DNA of 64,000 nt. Origin: Nereocystis luetkeana (lineage: Eukaryota > Sar > Phaeophyceae > Laminariales > Laminariaceae). Below, in pieces: positions 1 to 11,469 of this stretch. Position 1 is the stretch's first letter. Every line of letters begins with the position of its first letter. The notes under the pieces were generated by a model. That model had not been told where the DNA came from. It ran no database searches and was given only the letters and a program-made list of their open reading frames with translations. A program made the translations under genes and the position numbers. The stretch lies in NCBI GenBank assembly GCA_031213475.1, contig JARUPZ010000018.1:186001-250000 (forward strand), written 5' to 3'.

Positions 1-114
1 GTTTGCAGAACACCAATCGGAGTATTTCGAAATGAATTTTATGTATTTGTTTGACCAATAAATTTGTTGTTTTTTCGCCCCTTTGAGGTGGGTATTTACT
101 ATTAAAGGCTATTG

Positions 115-717
115 CCCGGAACTTCTGTAAGTTCTGTACGCCCGGGCCACAATTGGAACTTCTGTGAGTTCTGTGCGCCCGGGCCACAATCGGAACTTCT
201 GTGAGTTATGGACGCCCGTTCCATAATAAATACCCGGAACTTCTGTGAGTTCTGTGCGCCCGCGTCACAATATCCGGAACTTCTGTGAGTTCTGTGCGAC
301 CTTCATACCCGTACCCGGAACTTCTGTACGTTCTGTGCGACCGGAACTTCTTTAAGTTCTGTGCGACCGAGCTACATTATCCGGGGTACCGGTACACCAT
401 TTGTTCACCGGCCTGGAACTTCTGTGAGTTCTGTACGCCCGTGCCACAATACCCGGAACTTATGTGAGTTCTGTAAGGGTTTTATATCCGTACCCGGAAC
501 TTCTGTGAGTTATGTACGATCTTCATACCTGTACCCGGAACTTCTGTAAGTTCTGCACGCCCGGTTTCACAATACCCGGGGTACCGGTACAACGTTTTTA
601 TGCCGGACCGGAGCTTCTGTGAGTTCTGTACGCCCGGGCCATAATACCCGGAACTTCTGTGAGTTCTGTAAGGGTTTTATACCCGTACCCGGAACTTCTG
701 TAAGTTCTGTAAGACAT
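115..717. repeat. Minisatellite of about 14 degenerate units
   Basis: A core reading GGAACTTCTGTGAGTTCTGT, followed by a GTACGCCCG or GTGCGACC variant and a short spacer ending in ACAAT or ACCC, recurs about every 28-65 bases. The cores stay conserved while the spacers vary in length. Short open frames cross it only because of the repetition, so it is not called coding. One isolated unit lies at 6693-6730. Confidence 0.9.
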
Positions 718-2731
718 CCATATGCTAACCCTAAATCCACAAACCCTAAAGAACCTACCCTTTGAACTTACTGTTTTGATTGAGTGCTTGAGATACGAGA
801 TATAAGTTGGATTGACAGGTATCACACAGATCCAGTATAGTTTTGTTGCGAAAATTACTGTTTGGATTGATTACTTGAGACACAGGATACAAATTGGATG
901 GAATCTACACAAGAAACGACGTGGAAGAAGCTGCACGGTCGTCGATTGACCATCGAGCGAGAACCTTGAAGGATAGCTTTAGATGAGTGTATGCACTGAA
1001 GCAGCAGCGTAAAAGGATCAGACAAACGGTCTGTTAATATATGTGCCCCCCCAAGCACTTAAGATAGGTTGCCACTGTGTGATCAGTGTTTTTTCCGGGA
1101 AGCAGTGTTCGCTTCGATCTGGTGATCGATAGCCATGGTCAGCGTTTTAGTCACGTTTCAATCGAGCACGTCAAATACTGCTTATCATTAACTATGATCA
1201 GTATTTTAGAAAGTTTGAATTGACTTTCAGGAGGAGTGGTTTTGTGCAAATATAGGCTAGGTTGGTAGCCTGTTTATATATTGATTACAACAGTAAGCAG
1301 CTGGGTTGTTGAGGACAGTATATTCAAGTTCATCTGGCACAAAAAAAGGCGGTGGAGCAAGGAAATCATTGGGTCCGTTTTATCCAACCTTACTTGCTAG
1401 CTATTTTCACGGGAATGGGAGAGTTACATGCTACATAATCTTTGATTAAGCGCTGCGGTGGCACCTTGACTACTCGCGCTACGCGGTATTGCTTCAATAG
1501 AACATACTACTGAGGCAAGAACCCCCTGTCTTCAGGAGATATATGTGTTACGTGACATGTTTTGTATCGGTTGAAACATCATTGCTTCAGACTAATTACA
1601 CAGTAGTGCGAAACGCGTTTCGAATGGCATTCCACTGCGCAAGCTTTATGGGTTTGTAGTCATGATCAGTGTTCTACTGCAGTAGCATTGCTTCCAACAA
1701 GTGCTGGTGATCGTTAGCCGTCATCGGCACTTTAGTAGCGTTTATATCGCTTCCAGCAAGTGCTGGTGATCGTTAGCCATGATCAGCATTTTAGTAATGT
1801 CTAATCGCCTTGAGACATTCATCGTTCTTGTTTTTTAGCATTTCGACTTGCATTGAAGGGGAGTGTTAAGAATTAGGGCGTAAATACATAGCCTATTCAC
1901 GCTTCGTAAGTTGCGGTTATAAGTTGCGTTTAAATATATGACACCGCATTATGAGTAACGGGGTATTTGGAAGACATTTCAGCAGTTCTTGTGGTCGACG
2001 AGTTGCAGCGACAAGCCGTCAAGAGGCGTTGCTGTAGGAGGACATCGAGATAGAGGAACTGGAGTGTCTGTACACCCTCCGACCTTCACTGTTCTCAACC
2101 ACATATGAACGTCTTATGGTTAATAGTTTCTGAAGCTTCTGTTGGCCCATCGAGCGCCACTTTCTGCTCGACAGGCATCTTCTACATAACCAGTGATGCC
2201 TGAGCGTGTCCGACAACGGCTCTGTACTAGCTAGCCTCTGCAGACCATCGTCGGTTAGCCATCTGAGTCTGTTTTCAATGCATTCTTAACAGCTAGCTGC
2301 TGTTTTCTCTATTTGCACATTCGCACGCGCAAAATACAAAGTACTCAGAGTGTTAAATTATCAAGTTTGCTACTCTGTTAATAAGATCTACCAAGCACGT
2401 GGCCGACTTGTTGCTCGTTGGTGCAGGGGACCCGTGGATTGGGCTCAACTAATACGACGAAAAATAAAAATACGGACGGCTCAGTCTGATTACGGGAAGT
2501 TACGTGTACTCCCGTGACTGCCATCACTGGATATTACTGAGGTTACGCCTCATTACCACCAGTTACTAGTACTTGATTGTAGTGTGTATAACTGATTTAG
2601 GCCCAAAATTGGCCAAGTATACCTGGTTTTGGCTATAAACTCTTTATAATTTGATGATGTGTTCAACATAAGTCGCCGGTCGCCGACCTCCTACCGGATG
2701 CCAGACCCCTGCTAGTACACACCCACGAGTA
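718..2731. other. Non-coding stretch with three dispersed 45-bp direct repeats
   Basis: No convincing gene was seen. A motif close to CTGGTGATCGTTAGCCATG, followed by TCAGCATTTTAGTA, occurs at about 1121-1165, 1703-1746 and 1759-1803. The last two are almost adjacent. The remainder is moderately AT-rich unique-looking DNA. Confidence 0.5.
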
Positions 2732-4650
2732 TTGTCTCCTTTCCGCACGGCGTCGGCACGTTTGCCGTCGACGGGGGTGGCTGGGCAGCGTCCAAGCGGA
2801 GGCGGCGGTACAGAGAAAAAAACCTCGTCAGCGGTGGCGCCAACAGGTCATGGTATGACCACGGCGGTACCCGGGGGTATCTCGGGTGGACCCCCAACGG
2901 AGCGGGGAGGGTTGCCGCATACCGAGCCGCCGCGGGAACAAGCGGTGGTGGAGCGGCTTATCGACGCATTGCGAGACGTGCCGGGCTGGTGAGACTGCAG
3001 AAGGAAGGCCCACTCCTCGGTAAGGTTAGAGAAGCACTTGGGGGCGAGGTAGAGACGGGGCAGGGAGAGCGGATGGGCAAGAAGGAGATGGTGAGGTATC
3101 TCCTCGACGACCAGGACCTAGTATGGTACGAGGTAGAGCAGAGTGGAATCCTAGCAAGGCGCACGTCGGCCGTAGTTGTTCCAGGCGTTCTGGTAGCCTA
3201 CGTGCTCGCGTTAGTACACTGCCAGCACGAACACCCAGGGGTCGGCAAGACGATTTCACTACTGCGCGACCGCTTCCATTGGCCAGAGATGTGTAGAGAC
3301 GCGAGGGAGTATGTCTTGTTGTGGGGGTGCCGGCGTAAGAAGCGAGCGCGGAGCCAGCGTCTAGCTATGCTGCCTGCCAGGTACCTCGAGCCATGGGAAG
3401 TTCTGGAGGTGGACTTTCTGAGGATCCCCAACACGTCCGAGACAGGTAGCGAGTACTTGTTGCTGATAGTAGACAAGGCATCTCGGTTCCTAATCGCATA
3501 CCTTCTCGCCTCGAAGGAGGTCCAACAAATCGCACGCATTCTCCTGGACCTGTGTCTAACGTTTGGAGCGCCCTCGTTCATCCGGGCCGACGGAGGAGGT
3601 ACAATCACAGCCACTATAATGGAGCATCTCTGCCGTTCGCTGAAGGTGCAGGTCGAATGCGACTCTTCCGATCGCCCACGGGGACAGGGCAGTGTAGAAC
3701 GAGCAGGGGCGTGGATAGTCGACGTGCTGTCCGAGCTGTGTAAGGCATGACCCACCCGCTGGGACGAGTATGTTCTCTGGCATGCTGGATCAAACGCACC
3801 AAGCCAGACCCGTCCTGCCTTCGGCAATGACTCCCTTCCAGCTCTTGTTTGGCCGCAGCCCGCGTACGTCCCTCGACATGTTAGTGCCTCAGATGGATGA
3901 CACGGAGACCACGGGAGGCTTCGAGAACTTTATCGAAGAGCGCCGGCAGAACCTACGGGAGGTCCGGGAGGCACTCGAGAAGATACACGGGGGAAGGGAG
4001 GAGGCGCGACAACGTCGCAATGCATCGATTCAGCGACCTTCGGCAGGCACTCGGGTCGTGACGGGCGACCTCGTCCTGGCGAGGGAGAGCGACAGCTCGC
4101 TCCACCGGCAGGGTATGTGGCCTGTACTGGTTCATGAAAGTGGACTGGTCCGCGGACGGTGGTGCAGGAGGTGATTGAGGGCCTGAGCGTCGTCATCGAG
4201 ATGGAGGGAAGGACGATGCGCTCCAGGACGGTCTTCTCTGCATCGCTGAAACCATTCTACACGAGGCCATCCGATCTTCGGCACCCCACGGAGGATGAGT
4301 TCGCGCAGATGGCGTGGGGACCGGACGTGGGGTTCGAAGGGCAATCGACTACCGCAGCACCGATGTACACGCTGCTAGACAGAAGGCGGGTGGTCAGCGC
4401 GACCGGGGCCGCGAGATGGGAGTATTGCGGCCGGTACCTCGACGGGGTGATGTGGGACTGGGTCTCGGAGGCGAAGTCACTGGACAGCTTCATTCCACTG
4501 CAGCTGGACACGTTTCACGCGTTGTGGAACTTGTACGATCCGGGCAGCGAGCGGAGCCGCCCCGCTGCCCGAGACGAGGGGGCGAGGAGACGCCCCGCGC
4601 TGAGTAGAAAAGAGGCGCTGCAAAAAGGTTCCCGATCGGCACGAAAGTGA
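2732..4650 (+). pseudogene. Ty3/Gypsy-type retroelement integrase fragment, frameshifted
   Basis: The clearest part (2989-3750) has an N-terminal integrase zinc-binding region with HEHPGVGKT and FHWPEMCRD, then an RNase H-fold core. The three acidic catalytic positions are visible: the Asp of VDFLRIP, the Asp of FIRADGGG and the Glu of GQGSVER. One cysteine of the usual CxxC pair is missing (LLWGCRRKK). The reading frame breaks near 3750-3770 and again near 4140-4160. The C-terminal segment resumes as SAMTPFQLLFGRSP and later KPFYTRPSDL and LDTFHALWNLYDP. A short Gly/Pro-rich frame (2732-2992) precedes it. No protease, reverse transcriptase or LTR was recognised nearby, so this looks like a broken pol 3' end. 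A domesticated integrase is less likely because of the frameshifts. Confidence 0.75.
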
Positions 4651-6689
4651 TCAAGCCGGTCGAGGGCGGAAAGGGGCGCGCGGGGCGGCCCAGGCAGGTC
4701 CATGACTTTTACTCGCCGTACTGGTCCGCTTCGCCGACCACAATTGAGAAGAGCTGACGGCATCATAATTTCGTAGGCTCGGAGTGTGAAGGCGGGGCCG
4801 CGGGCGTGCCGTCTCGCGCGTGATCTCTCCTTCTATCCCTCCTTCTGTCTGTTTATCTTTTTCTCTGTCTGGCTCTCTCTCCCTCTTTCCCCCCCTCTCT
4901 CCCCCTCCCTCGCCGTCACTCGGCCACGTTGCTGGGTGTATGGACGCGCGTTTCTTTGCCTGCGCCCGCTCCCGCGTCTGCTTTCGCACGTGCGCCTGCG
5001 CCTGTGGTTTTCGCGCCCTCTCTCCGCCTTTCGCGCCACCGCTCGAACAGCCCACCGAGCAGCTCGTCCGGGGTCCACCCTTGGGTACGGTCGCGTGCAA
5101 CACGGGCGCACCTGGCTGGGCGGTGTCGGCTTCGGGGCTTCGGGGGGAGTTGATGGACGAGGAGTGTTTTAGGGTATTGCTGGCTTGGCAGTGTTGGCTT
5201 CGGGGCTTCGGGGGGGGGTGGATGGGCAAGGAGCGTCTTAGGCTATTGATCCGGGTTGGCGATTCTTGGAAGCGCTTGTTCTAAGCTGGGGAGGATGAGC
5301 ATGATGCCGCTGGGGGCATTCTTCTAGGCTAGCGGCGCTTGGGAAAACTAACCCACTTAGCTCGGCAACAGCACTACGAGCTTGCAGGAGTTCATTGATT
5401 TGTTAGGCGCCAGATGATTGCTATGTTGGAGTCATGCAAAACAGACTCTGTCATCTCGCGTTGCCATCGCGGTCTGTCTATTTATGGCGGGAGTAGGGGG
5501 CAATAGGCGACTATTGTCAGAAGGAACGGGGTTCCTTGCGATCTCTGACATTCATTTTTTGCCCAGTTCTCATGTTGGAGGCGCGACAATTATGATATTT
5601 CCTATCGATTGGTACAATAGTGTTAGGTGGTACCGATATTGTACGTCAGGGGAGTTGTAGTGAGTTTAGCGGTCAAGCGAGCATTCAGAAACGTAGTTGG
5701 AGGGGGCGTAACAGTGTACGCCGCGTTAAGAGAGCAAGGCGACGCATGTAGTTTGCGGGCTGGGGGAGATCTTGCCTATCGGGAAAAAATTGGGCCGGGT
5801 TTTCTTCCCTTATTTTGGTTAGCATAGAATAACTCGGGTCCACCGTCTAGGATATCGCGTGGCTCGCCTTATCCGGCAAAACCAGCTGCGGAGGATGTTA
5901 CGGTCGTAATCCAAGGATCCAACGGGTTTCCAAAAGAGGACACGGCATGTAGGCACAAACAAGGGATAATGCAAATTGAACCCGGAGACTGTGGGGATGT
6001 GAGCAGACGGTCACAACCCTTCTCCACCCCTTCGACTTCTTATAGCTCGTGCCGTTTCCGGCAGTGCTCCCGTACTCCAGACGAGTACCGACTGAGACGA
6101 CTTGGAGATGGCTCAGGTGTACGTTCCGCAAGCTGTGTGGAACAACGCGAATGCAGGTGGCAGTCTTTGCAATGAACTGAAAGAGCTTGAGCGTGTGAAC
6201 GAGTGTCAGACGGCCCTGTTTGTTCTGAGAACGAAATAATACATTACCAGGTATGTTTAGAGTGTGAGTGTATCTTAGCAGCCTTTTGAGGAACATAATC
6301 TATTATACCAGCCGGAGAGCCCGACGATACTCCGCCATCATGCATGACACGCTCACCGCTCGACTCTGAGGCAATTTTAACTTGGGTGTTTTTCTCCCCT
6401 ACAGTAACTGTTTCAACTCTTCCCAGCCTCTGTCTTCCCACATGCCCAGTTCGCCCGCCATCAATTATATTACCCACTTGCCCATCCCCTTTGTTCAAGC
6501 ATGCCAACGATTCGACACCTACCTCTCCACAAACCCAGATTTCTTCCGTTCAATCTTCCACACAAGCAGTCAGTTTTGAGTTTTGAATGCTGGTTTTCTT
6601 GAGTTCTCGTACGAGTACACAGTATTGCGGGAGAAATCCCGAAACCAAAAACACGAGAGGTATACCTGGTAATGCGATCGTTTACGTAA
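4651..6689. other. Non-coding, with a pyrimidine tract and a local duplication
   Basis: No gene was recognised. A C/T-rich tract covers roughly 4825-4912. A duplication of about 68 bp starts at 5127 and again at 5195, each copy beginning GGCTTCGGGGCTTCGGGG. Long minus-strand frames in this part are a by-product of high GC and low complexity. Nothing else was seen up to 6689. Confidence 0.45.
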
Positions 6690-6692
6690 ACG

Positions 6693-6730
6693 TACCGGGA
6701 ACTTCTGTAAGTTCTGTACGCCCGTGGAGG
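6693..6730. repeat. Isolated unit of the 115-717 minisatellite
   Basis: The core GGAACTTCTGTAAGTTCTGT plus ACGCCCG matches the array units at the left edge. It lies directly against the head of a T2 repeat. Confidence 0.8.
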
Positions 6731-6739
6731 TGTTTCCTA

Positions 6740-7050
6740 CTGAGCTATAGGGAGGGGTACAATATCGATCGATTACCCAGCCCAGGGTAATCCTTATAAC
6801 ACTCTCCCTGCCACTGGGATCTTCGGGACGTCGGTACCGTGTACGGCCGTACGCTGACCTATCCGCTTCGTTTCACTACCTGGGGAATCAGGGAGGTTGT
6901 TGTGAGGGACGCACGCGCAAGCGTTTCTCGAACGTTTCTTCGAACCGTGTCTCCGGCGATGCCAAATAAATGTTAAGGTGTTACCTACTGAGCTATAAGG
7001 GTAAAATATCTACCAGGTACCAGGTATCGATTATCCAGGAGGGTAACTCT
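6740..7050 (-). mobile_element. T2: second tRNA-like SINE family, head-to-tail copy
   Basis: Read on the minus strand, a tRNA-like A box (TATAGCTCAGTAGGTAAC type) at about 6985 is followed by a B-box-like GGTTCGAA near 6945. A body then shares long blocks with 10672-10900, for example GAAACGCTTGCGCGTGC and AATGAAACGAAGCGGATAGG. It ends GAGTGTTATAAGGATTACCC and runs into the head of another unit at about 6755. The next unit's tail at 7011-7026 carries a (TACCTGG)2TA insertion that the other copies lack. Confidence 0.7.
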
Positions 7051-7099
7051 TATACTTACAGTAGGGTCAATTCGACGTGAGTCAACGAGGGAAGAAAGT

Positions 7100-7500
7100 C
7101 AGGGTTCAACACTATTTGACTTTTGCGTGGCATAGCCATGGTATCACCCATGGCATACCATAGCATCCCCACAGCATCCCATGGCGTGGCATAGGATTCA
7201 ATAGCGCCGTGCGGGACGCCGTGGCATGCCATGGGTGGCCCTAACCCTAACCCTAGCCCTAACCCTAACCATGGCAACCCCCGCGGCAACCGCGATGACA
7301 CTCCATGGCAACCTCACGGTATGTCATAGCAACCCCCACGGCACCCCAACGTTCACGGCACCAAGGTTAGGGTTAGGGCTAGGGTTCCATTATATGCAGT
7401 GGAGGTCCGTGCAAGGTTCCGTGGCATGCCGTGGAAGATGCCTTGGAAGGTTTTGCCGCAGGTGGTGCCACGGCATACCACGGCAACAATAATGTACATG
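7100..7500. repeat. Degenerate CCATGGCA-rich array with telomere-like clusters
   Basis: Short units around CCATGGCA, CATGGCATACC and CACGGCAACC recur many times, often as near-palindromes such as GTGGCATGCCATGGG. A CCCTAA cluster (7238-7270) and the opposite-strand form GGTTAGGGTTAGGG (about 7364-7385) sit inside. No gene was seen here. Confidence 0.75.
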
Positions 7501-7908
7501 CCTCAAGAAAGTACTGAATAACCATTTCGCGATTAATATGCACGGCACATACCTTGAGTGGGGAGGGGGAGAAGACCTTACTTGTAAGATCGTACTGTAC
7601 TCGCACCAGGTATGTATGTGTATCACTTGATTGTTAGAATGTGAGGAGGGAGCAAACGGAAGACGGGCGGAGACGAAAAAGGAAAGAATACCAAATCGAA
7701 AACATGTGGAATATTACGCACGACAAAGAAAATTGCGGAGGCTTCGGAAAGATCTCGTGGAAACATTTCAATAGCTATGTCGCTCGGCGTTACATTTGAT
7801 TGTTGTTGTTGTTCTCATCGCCACTATATATATGAAAAAGATACGACGGACGCAGTCCGTAAATAAACATGATAAAAAAATAAAGCACATCTACGTCGGA
7901 GGCCCCAC
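7501..7908. other. No gene seen
   Basis: AT-richer unique-looking DNA with no coding signal. One CACCAGGTA motif is at 7604. Confidence 0.4.
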
Positions 7909-9230
7909 TACAATCTGGGAGAAATGAAGGTAGGCTGTTCAGGTGTTTTGGTTCCTGTTAGGATCAAGGTACGGGCGAAGACCCAAAACCCAACCCCTGA
8001 CTCTAACCCTAACCCTAACCCTAACCCTGACCCCAAACCGCAACCAAAACAGGCCAAAACTTCCCATAAACAAAGAGGACCTTTAACAATCTGGGAGAAG
8101 GGATCTTTAAGTTGGTAGGCTATTCAGGTGTTTTGGACCCTGTTGGGATCAAGGTACGGGTGAAGACCCAACTCAACCCCTGACTCTAACCCTAACCCTA
8201 ACCCTAATCCTAATCCACACCCTGACCCCAAACCGCAGCCAAAACGGGCCAAAACTCGCCATAAACGCGGCTGCGCCGCGTTTGCATCGAACCAGGAAAT
8301 TACTCAGTTGCGGACGACGATTCCGAAGCGTAGACCACGCTACTCATGTTTCGAGTAGGTTTAGCAATCTGGGAGAAGGGATCTTTAGAGGTGTTTTTCA
8401 CTTGAAAAATGTGTAGCGTGGTCTGCACTTCGGAATCGTCGTCCGCATCTATATCTATCTGAGAAAGTTCCTGGTTCGATGCAAACTCGGCGTAGCCTCG
8501 TTTATGGCGAGTTTTGGCCCGTTTCGGCTGCGGTTTGGGATCAGGGTTAGGGTTAGGCTTAGAGTCAGGGGTTGGGTTGGGTCTCTGCCCGTGCCTTGAT
8601 CCCAACAGGAACCAAAACATCCGAACAGCCTACCAACCTAAAGATCCCTTCTCCCAGATTGTTAAAGGTCCTCCATGTTTCAAGTCAAAAAAATCCCTAA
8701 AGATCCCTTCTCCCAGATTGCTAAACCTACTCAACGCGGCAGCCGCGTTTGCATAGAACCAGGAAATTTCTCAATTAATTGCGGTCGACGATTCCGAAAT
8801 GCAGACCGACCTACGCAATTTCTAGTCGAAAACACACCTGAAGATCCCTTCTCCATGCATTATCCATTGCTAAAGTTACTCGACTACATCGAGGTCCTAA
8901 TAATACATACAATACGTGAGCTCGGATCTTTAGGTTGGTAGGCTGTTCAGTCAGGTATTTTGCTTCCTGCTGGGATCAAGGTACGGGCGGAGACCCTAAC
9001 CCTAACCCTAACCCTAGACCTGGCCCCAAACCGAGGCCAAAACGGGCTCAAACAGGTCATACGCGCGGCTGCGCCGCGTTTGTTTGTGCATCGAACCAGG
9101 AAATATCGAGATTCCTCAATTGCAAACGACGAATCCGAAGGGTAGACCACGCTACCCAATTTGAAAGTCAAAAGCACACACTCGAAGATCCGAGCTCACA
9201 GCTTGTAAAACCTACTTGCTCTCTACACCT
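7909..9230. mobile_element. Cluster of TIR elements carrying internal telomere-like repeats
   Basis: At least four or five copies of one element of about 300 bp lie here in both orientations: roughly 7909-8065 (+, partial), 8088-8360 (+), 8366-8666 (-), 8690-8880 (partial) and 8926-9230 (+, diverged end). Intact copies start CAATCTGGGAGAAGGGATCT and end with the inverted form, AGATCCCTTCTCCCAGATTG. Each carries a CCCTAACCCTAACCCTAA-type cluster, then a shared block with AAACGCGGCTGCGCC and a GACGACGATTCCGAA block. No transposase frame is present, so it is non-autonomous. A clean copy lies at 28044-28340. Confidence 0.8.
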
Positions 9231-9711
9231 CACTCCTTCAGACAAAAAAGAAATGTGGTCCGCATACTACCCAGAAGAAATATAAGAAGGCAAGATGAAA
9301 AAAAACAGCTGAAAAAAACTAATATCAGGGTTGCTACGTACCTGGTATGACACTTCGTACAGCACAGAGTAAGTAGCAGTTCAGAAACACCATTCATTAT
9401 AATTTATGTGGAGAAAAAAAGGCTCAGATCGGTCCGATCCAATAAGAAAACTGGAAACACGGCTCTAGACGGTGGGGCCAACTCTAAATCCTATACAATA
9501 GAGTTACATGAAGGTTTGACACATCATGATTATGAGTATCTCAGATAAATTCCCTACACTGCAGAATTTTCTTTTTTGTTTCTTTTTTTTGCTGAGTTTA
9601 ACAGATCTTAATCAATAATACGGAAAATTTATTGCCTGTTTCGCGGTTAAGCGACGTAAAAAATAAAAAGCAAAATCTGCATAATAAATAGGGAATGTAT
9701 TTAAAATGCTC
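9231..9711. other. AT-rich, no gene seen
   Basis: Low-GC DNA with short A runs. One TACCTGGTA motif is at 9339. No coding signal was seen. Confidence 0.4.
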
Positions 9712-9868
9712 ATCATACGGCCAGGTTAAATTTTCAGGTCGACACTTACTCGCAAATTTGAACGCGGAATCGCAGAAAAACAAAAAAAAACAAATCGTAC
9801 TTACTTGAGTGATGTACGGAAATCGTGTTTTGGCGATATCTCTTGATGATGGTGTTATAAGGATTAAC

Positions 9869-10222
9869 CTTTTTTTCTTTCTTTTTTTTTTTGCTCATTC
9901 CCATTTATTATCTTCGCCCATCTTCTTCTCTCTCTCCTTCCAACTCGTAACTCAGATCCGGGGTCACATAGCAGGCTCTTCTACCCCCTTCCCGCTACGG
10001 TACGTGCCTTCATTTTTATCGCGAGAAGATTTCAGCCTTTTTCTTCCCTCGTCGACTCGCATCGATTTGTGCCTACCCACGCTGCAAGGCGCTCTCAACA
10101 ATTGAATCCTTTTATTTTTATTTCTACAAATAAAGTCAGAGTCCGACCCACCTGGGGCTCGAACCCACAGGACTCAAACACAAGTAGAATTCGAGGTTAA
10201 CCACTTGAACCACCGGGGCGAC
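9869..10222 (-). mobile_element. tRNA-derived SINE, copy 1
   Basis: Reading on the minus strand, the head starts GTCGCCCCGGTGGTTCAAGT. It has an A-box-like segment (TGGTTCAAGTGG) and a strong B box and T-arm (CTGGGTTCGAGCCCCAG type). A unique body of about 250 bp follows, ending GATAATAAATGGGAATGAGC and then A-rich. It is nested in T2. Confidence 0.85.
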
Positions 10223-10318
10223 CCTGGGCTGGGTAATCGATCGATCTTTTACCCCTATAGCTCAGTAGGTAACACCTTCACATTTGACGTCGTCCAGGTC
10301 AGGGGTTAGTCACAGCCG

Positions 10319-10670
10319 GTCGCCCCGGTGGTTCAAGTGGTTAACCTCGAATTCTACTTGTTTGAGTCCTGGGTTCGAGCCCCAGGTGGGTCGGACATTT
10401 GACTTTATTTGCAAAAATAAAAAATAAAAGTAAAAAAGGATTCAATGGTTGAGAGCGCCTTGCAGCGTGGGTAGACACAATTTGATGCGAGTCGACGAGG
10501 GAAGAAAAGGCTGAAATCTTCTCGCGATAAAAATGAAGGCACGTACCGTAGCGGGAAGGGGGTAGAAGAGCCTGCTATGTGACCCCGGATCTGAGTTACG
10601 AGTTGGAAGGAGAGAGAGAAGAAGATGGGCGAAGATAATAAATGGGAATGAGCAAAAAAAAAAAGAAAAG
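10319..10670 (+). mobile_element. tRNA-derived SINE, copy 2
   Basis: Full-length copy with the tRNA-like head at its left end and an A-rich tail at about 10654-10668. It is inverted relative to copy 1 and lies only about 100 bp away. It is nested in a T2 unit. Confidence 0.85.
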
Positions 10671-11049
10671 GTCACGGGCTCGAACCTCACTTCGAACGTT
10701 TCTTTTACAGAAACGCTTGCGCGTGCACACCTAAAAAGACACATCTCCCTGGTTCCCTAGGTAATGAAACGAAGCGGATAGGTCAGCGCACGGACGTATA
10801 CATACGGTTCCGACGCCCCAAAGACCCCGCCATTTAGAGGGGGGAGAGTGTTATAAGGATTACCCTGGGCTGGGTTATCGATCGATATTTTACCCCTGTA
10901 GCTCAGTAGGTAACACCTTCACAATGGGTGGCGAATTGGGCACTGAAACGAATACCAGGGTATAATATTGGCCTTCTCGTAGGGTCTTCATCTAAGTCTT
11001 CAACCATAATTGTTCGCTTTGATCGGGAACGACGTTTTTATCACGAATT

Positions 11050-11138
11050 CCCTTTTAGAACCGCAGTCCCGTTCTGGGGACAAAAAGGTCAAATTTCAAG
11101 TAGGTTTGTCCCCAAACGGGACTGCGGTTCTAAAGGGG
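11050..11138. mobile_element. TTAA-associated MITE (family 2), copy a
   Basis: A near-perfect inverted repeat: CCCTTTTAGAACCGCAGTCC on the left and its complement on the right, with a short loop around GTCAAATTTCAAGTAGG. The right flank is TTAA. With copies c and d this suggests a piggyBac-like TTAA target. It interrupts element X. Confidence 0.75.
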
Positions 11139-11469
11139 TTAAAAAGTTGAAAAGTTGGTGTTTTTGAGTTTTCACCAGATAAGACGTGCCGATCGATGGT
11201 TTATCATTTTTTGTGGTCAATCCAGCCTTAGCAAGCACCGGGCGCCCACTGCTATTAATAGCAGCTAAATTTAAAAGTAGTGCACCCCCGTCGTCGAGAA
11301 TACCACAGCTTCAAATTCCGTGCGAGAGGGAGGGTGTGGTGTGCTACAGCAGTAGTAGTACCTTGCCTGCTGCTGCTGTGTGTGCTGTGTTTTTTTTCTG
11401 CCTCGGAGAGCGAGAGGAAACCCCTGTCCACACTTATTTCTCAAGTTTTCGTGTACCGGTTCGAATCCG

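Larger units (their letters stand above)
9853..10922 (+). mobile_element. T2 tRNA-like element inserted in element X, itself hit by two SINEs
   Basis: The tail GGTGTTATAAGGATTAACC (9852-9870) continues after SINE copy 1 as CTGGGCTGGGTAATCGATCG (10224 on). A full unit follows, with A-box-like TATAGCTCAGTAGGTAAC at about 10256. It is interrupted by SINE copy 2 and resumes with a B-box-like GGGCTCGAACC at 10676. It closes with the next tail and head at 10843-10920. The uninterrupted copy of X at 17840-18150 shows the empty site. Confidence 0.65.
9712..11200 (-). repeat. Element X, older repeat split by later insertions
   Basis: The minus strand of 11048-10922 and then 9850-9712 matches consecutive parts of the continuous copy at 17840-18150. 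Shared blocks include ACGTCGTTCCCGATCAA, CAGTGCCCAATTCGC, AGAGATATCGCCAAAACACG and TCTGCGATTCCGCGT. The copy here is interrupted by the T2 block (9853-10922) and by a TTAA-type MITE (11050-11138). No coding function was recognised. Confidence 0.7.

Noticed and set aside
115..717. CRISPR array
   Set aside because: The spacers are themselves related and vary in length, the core is degenerate, there are no cas genes, and the DNA is eukaryotic.
3198..3827. 209-residue minus-strand frame
   Set aside because: It is the shadow of the integrase frame 2989-3750.
4651..5229. 192-residue minus-strand frame
   Set aside because: Very low complexity (Arg/Glu/Gly runs opposite a C/T tract) and no domain.
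7238..9020. A true chromosome end
   Set aside because: The CCCTAA clusters are short, occur in both orientations and sit inside a repeated TIR element. Genes and repeats continue on both sides.
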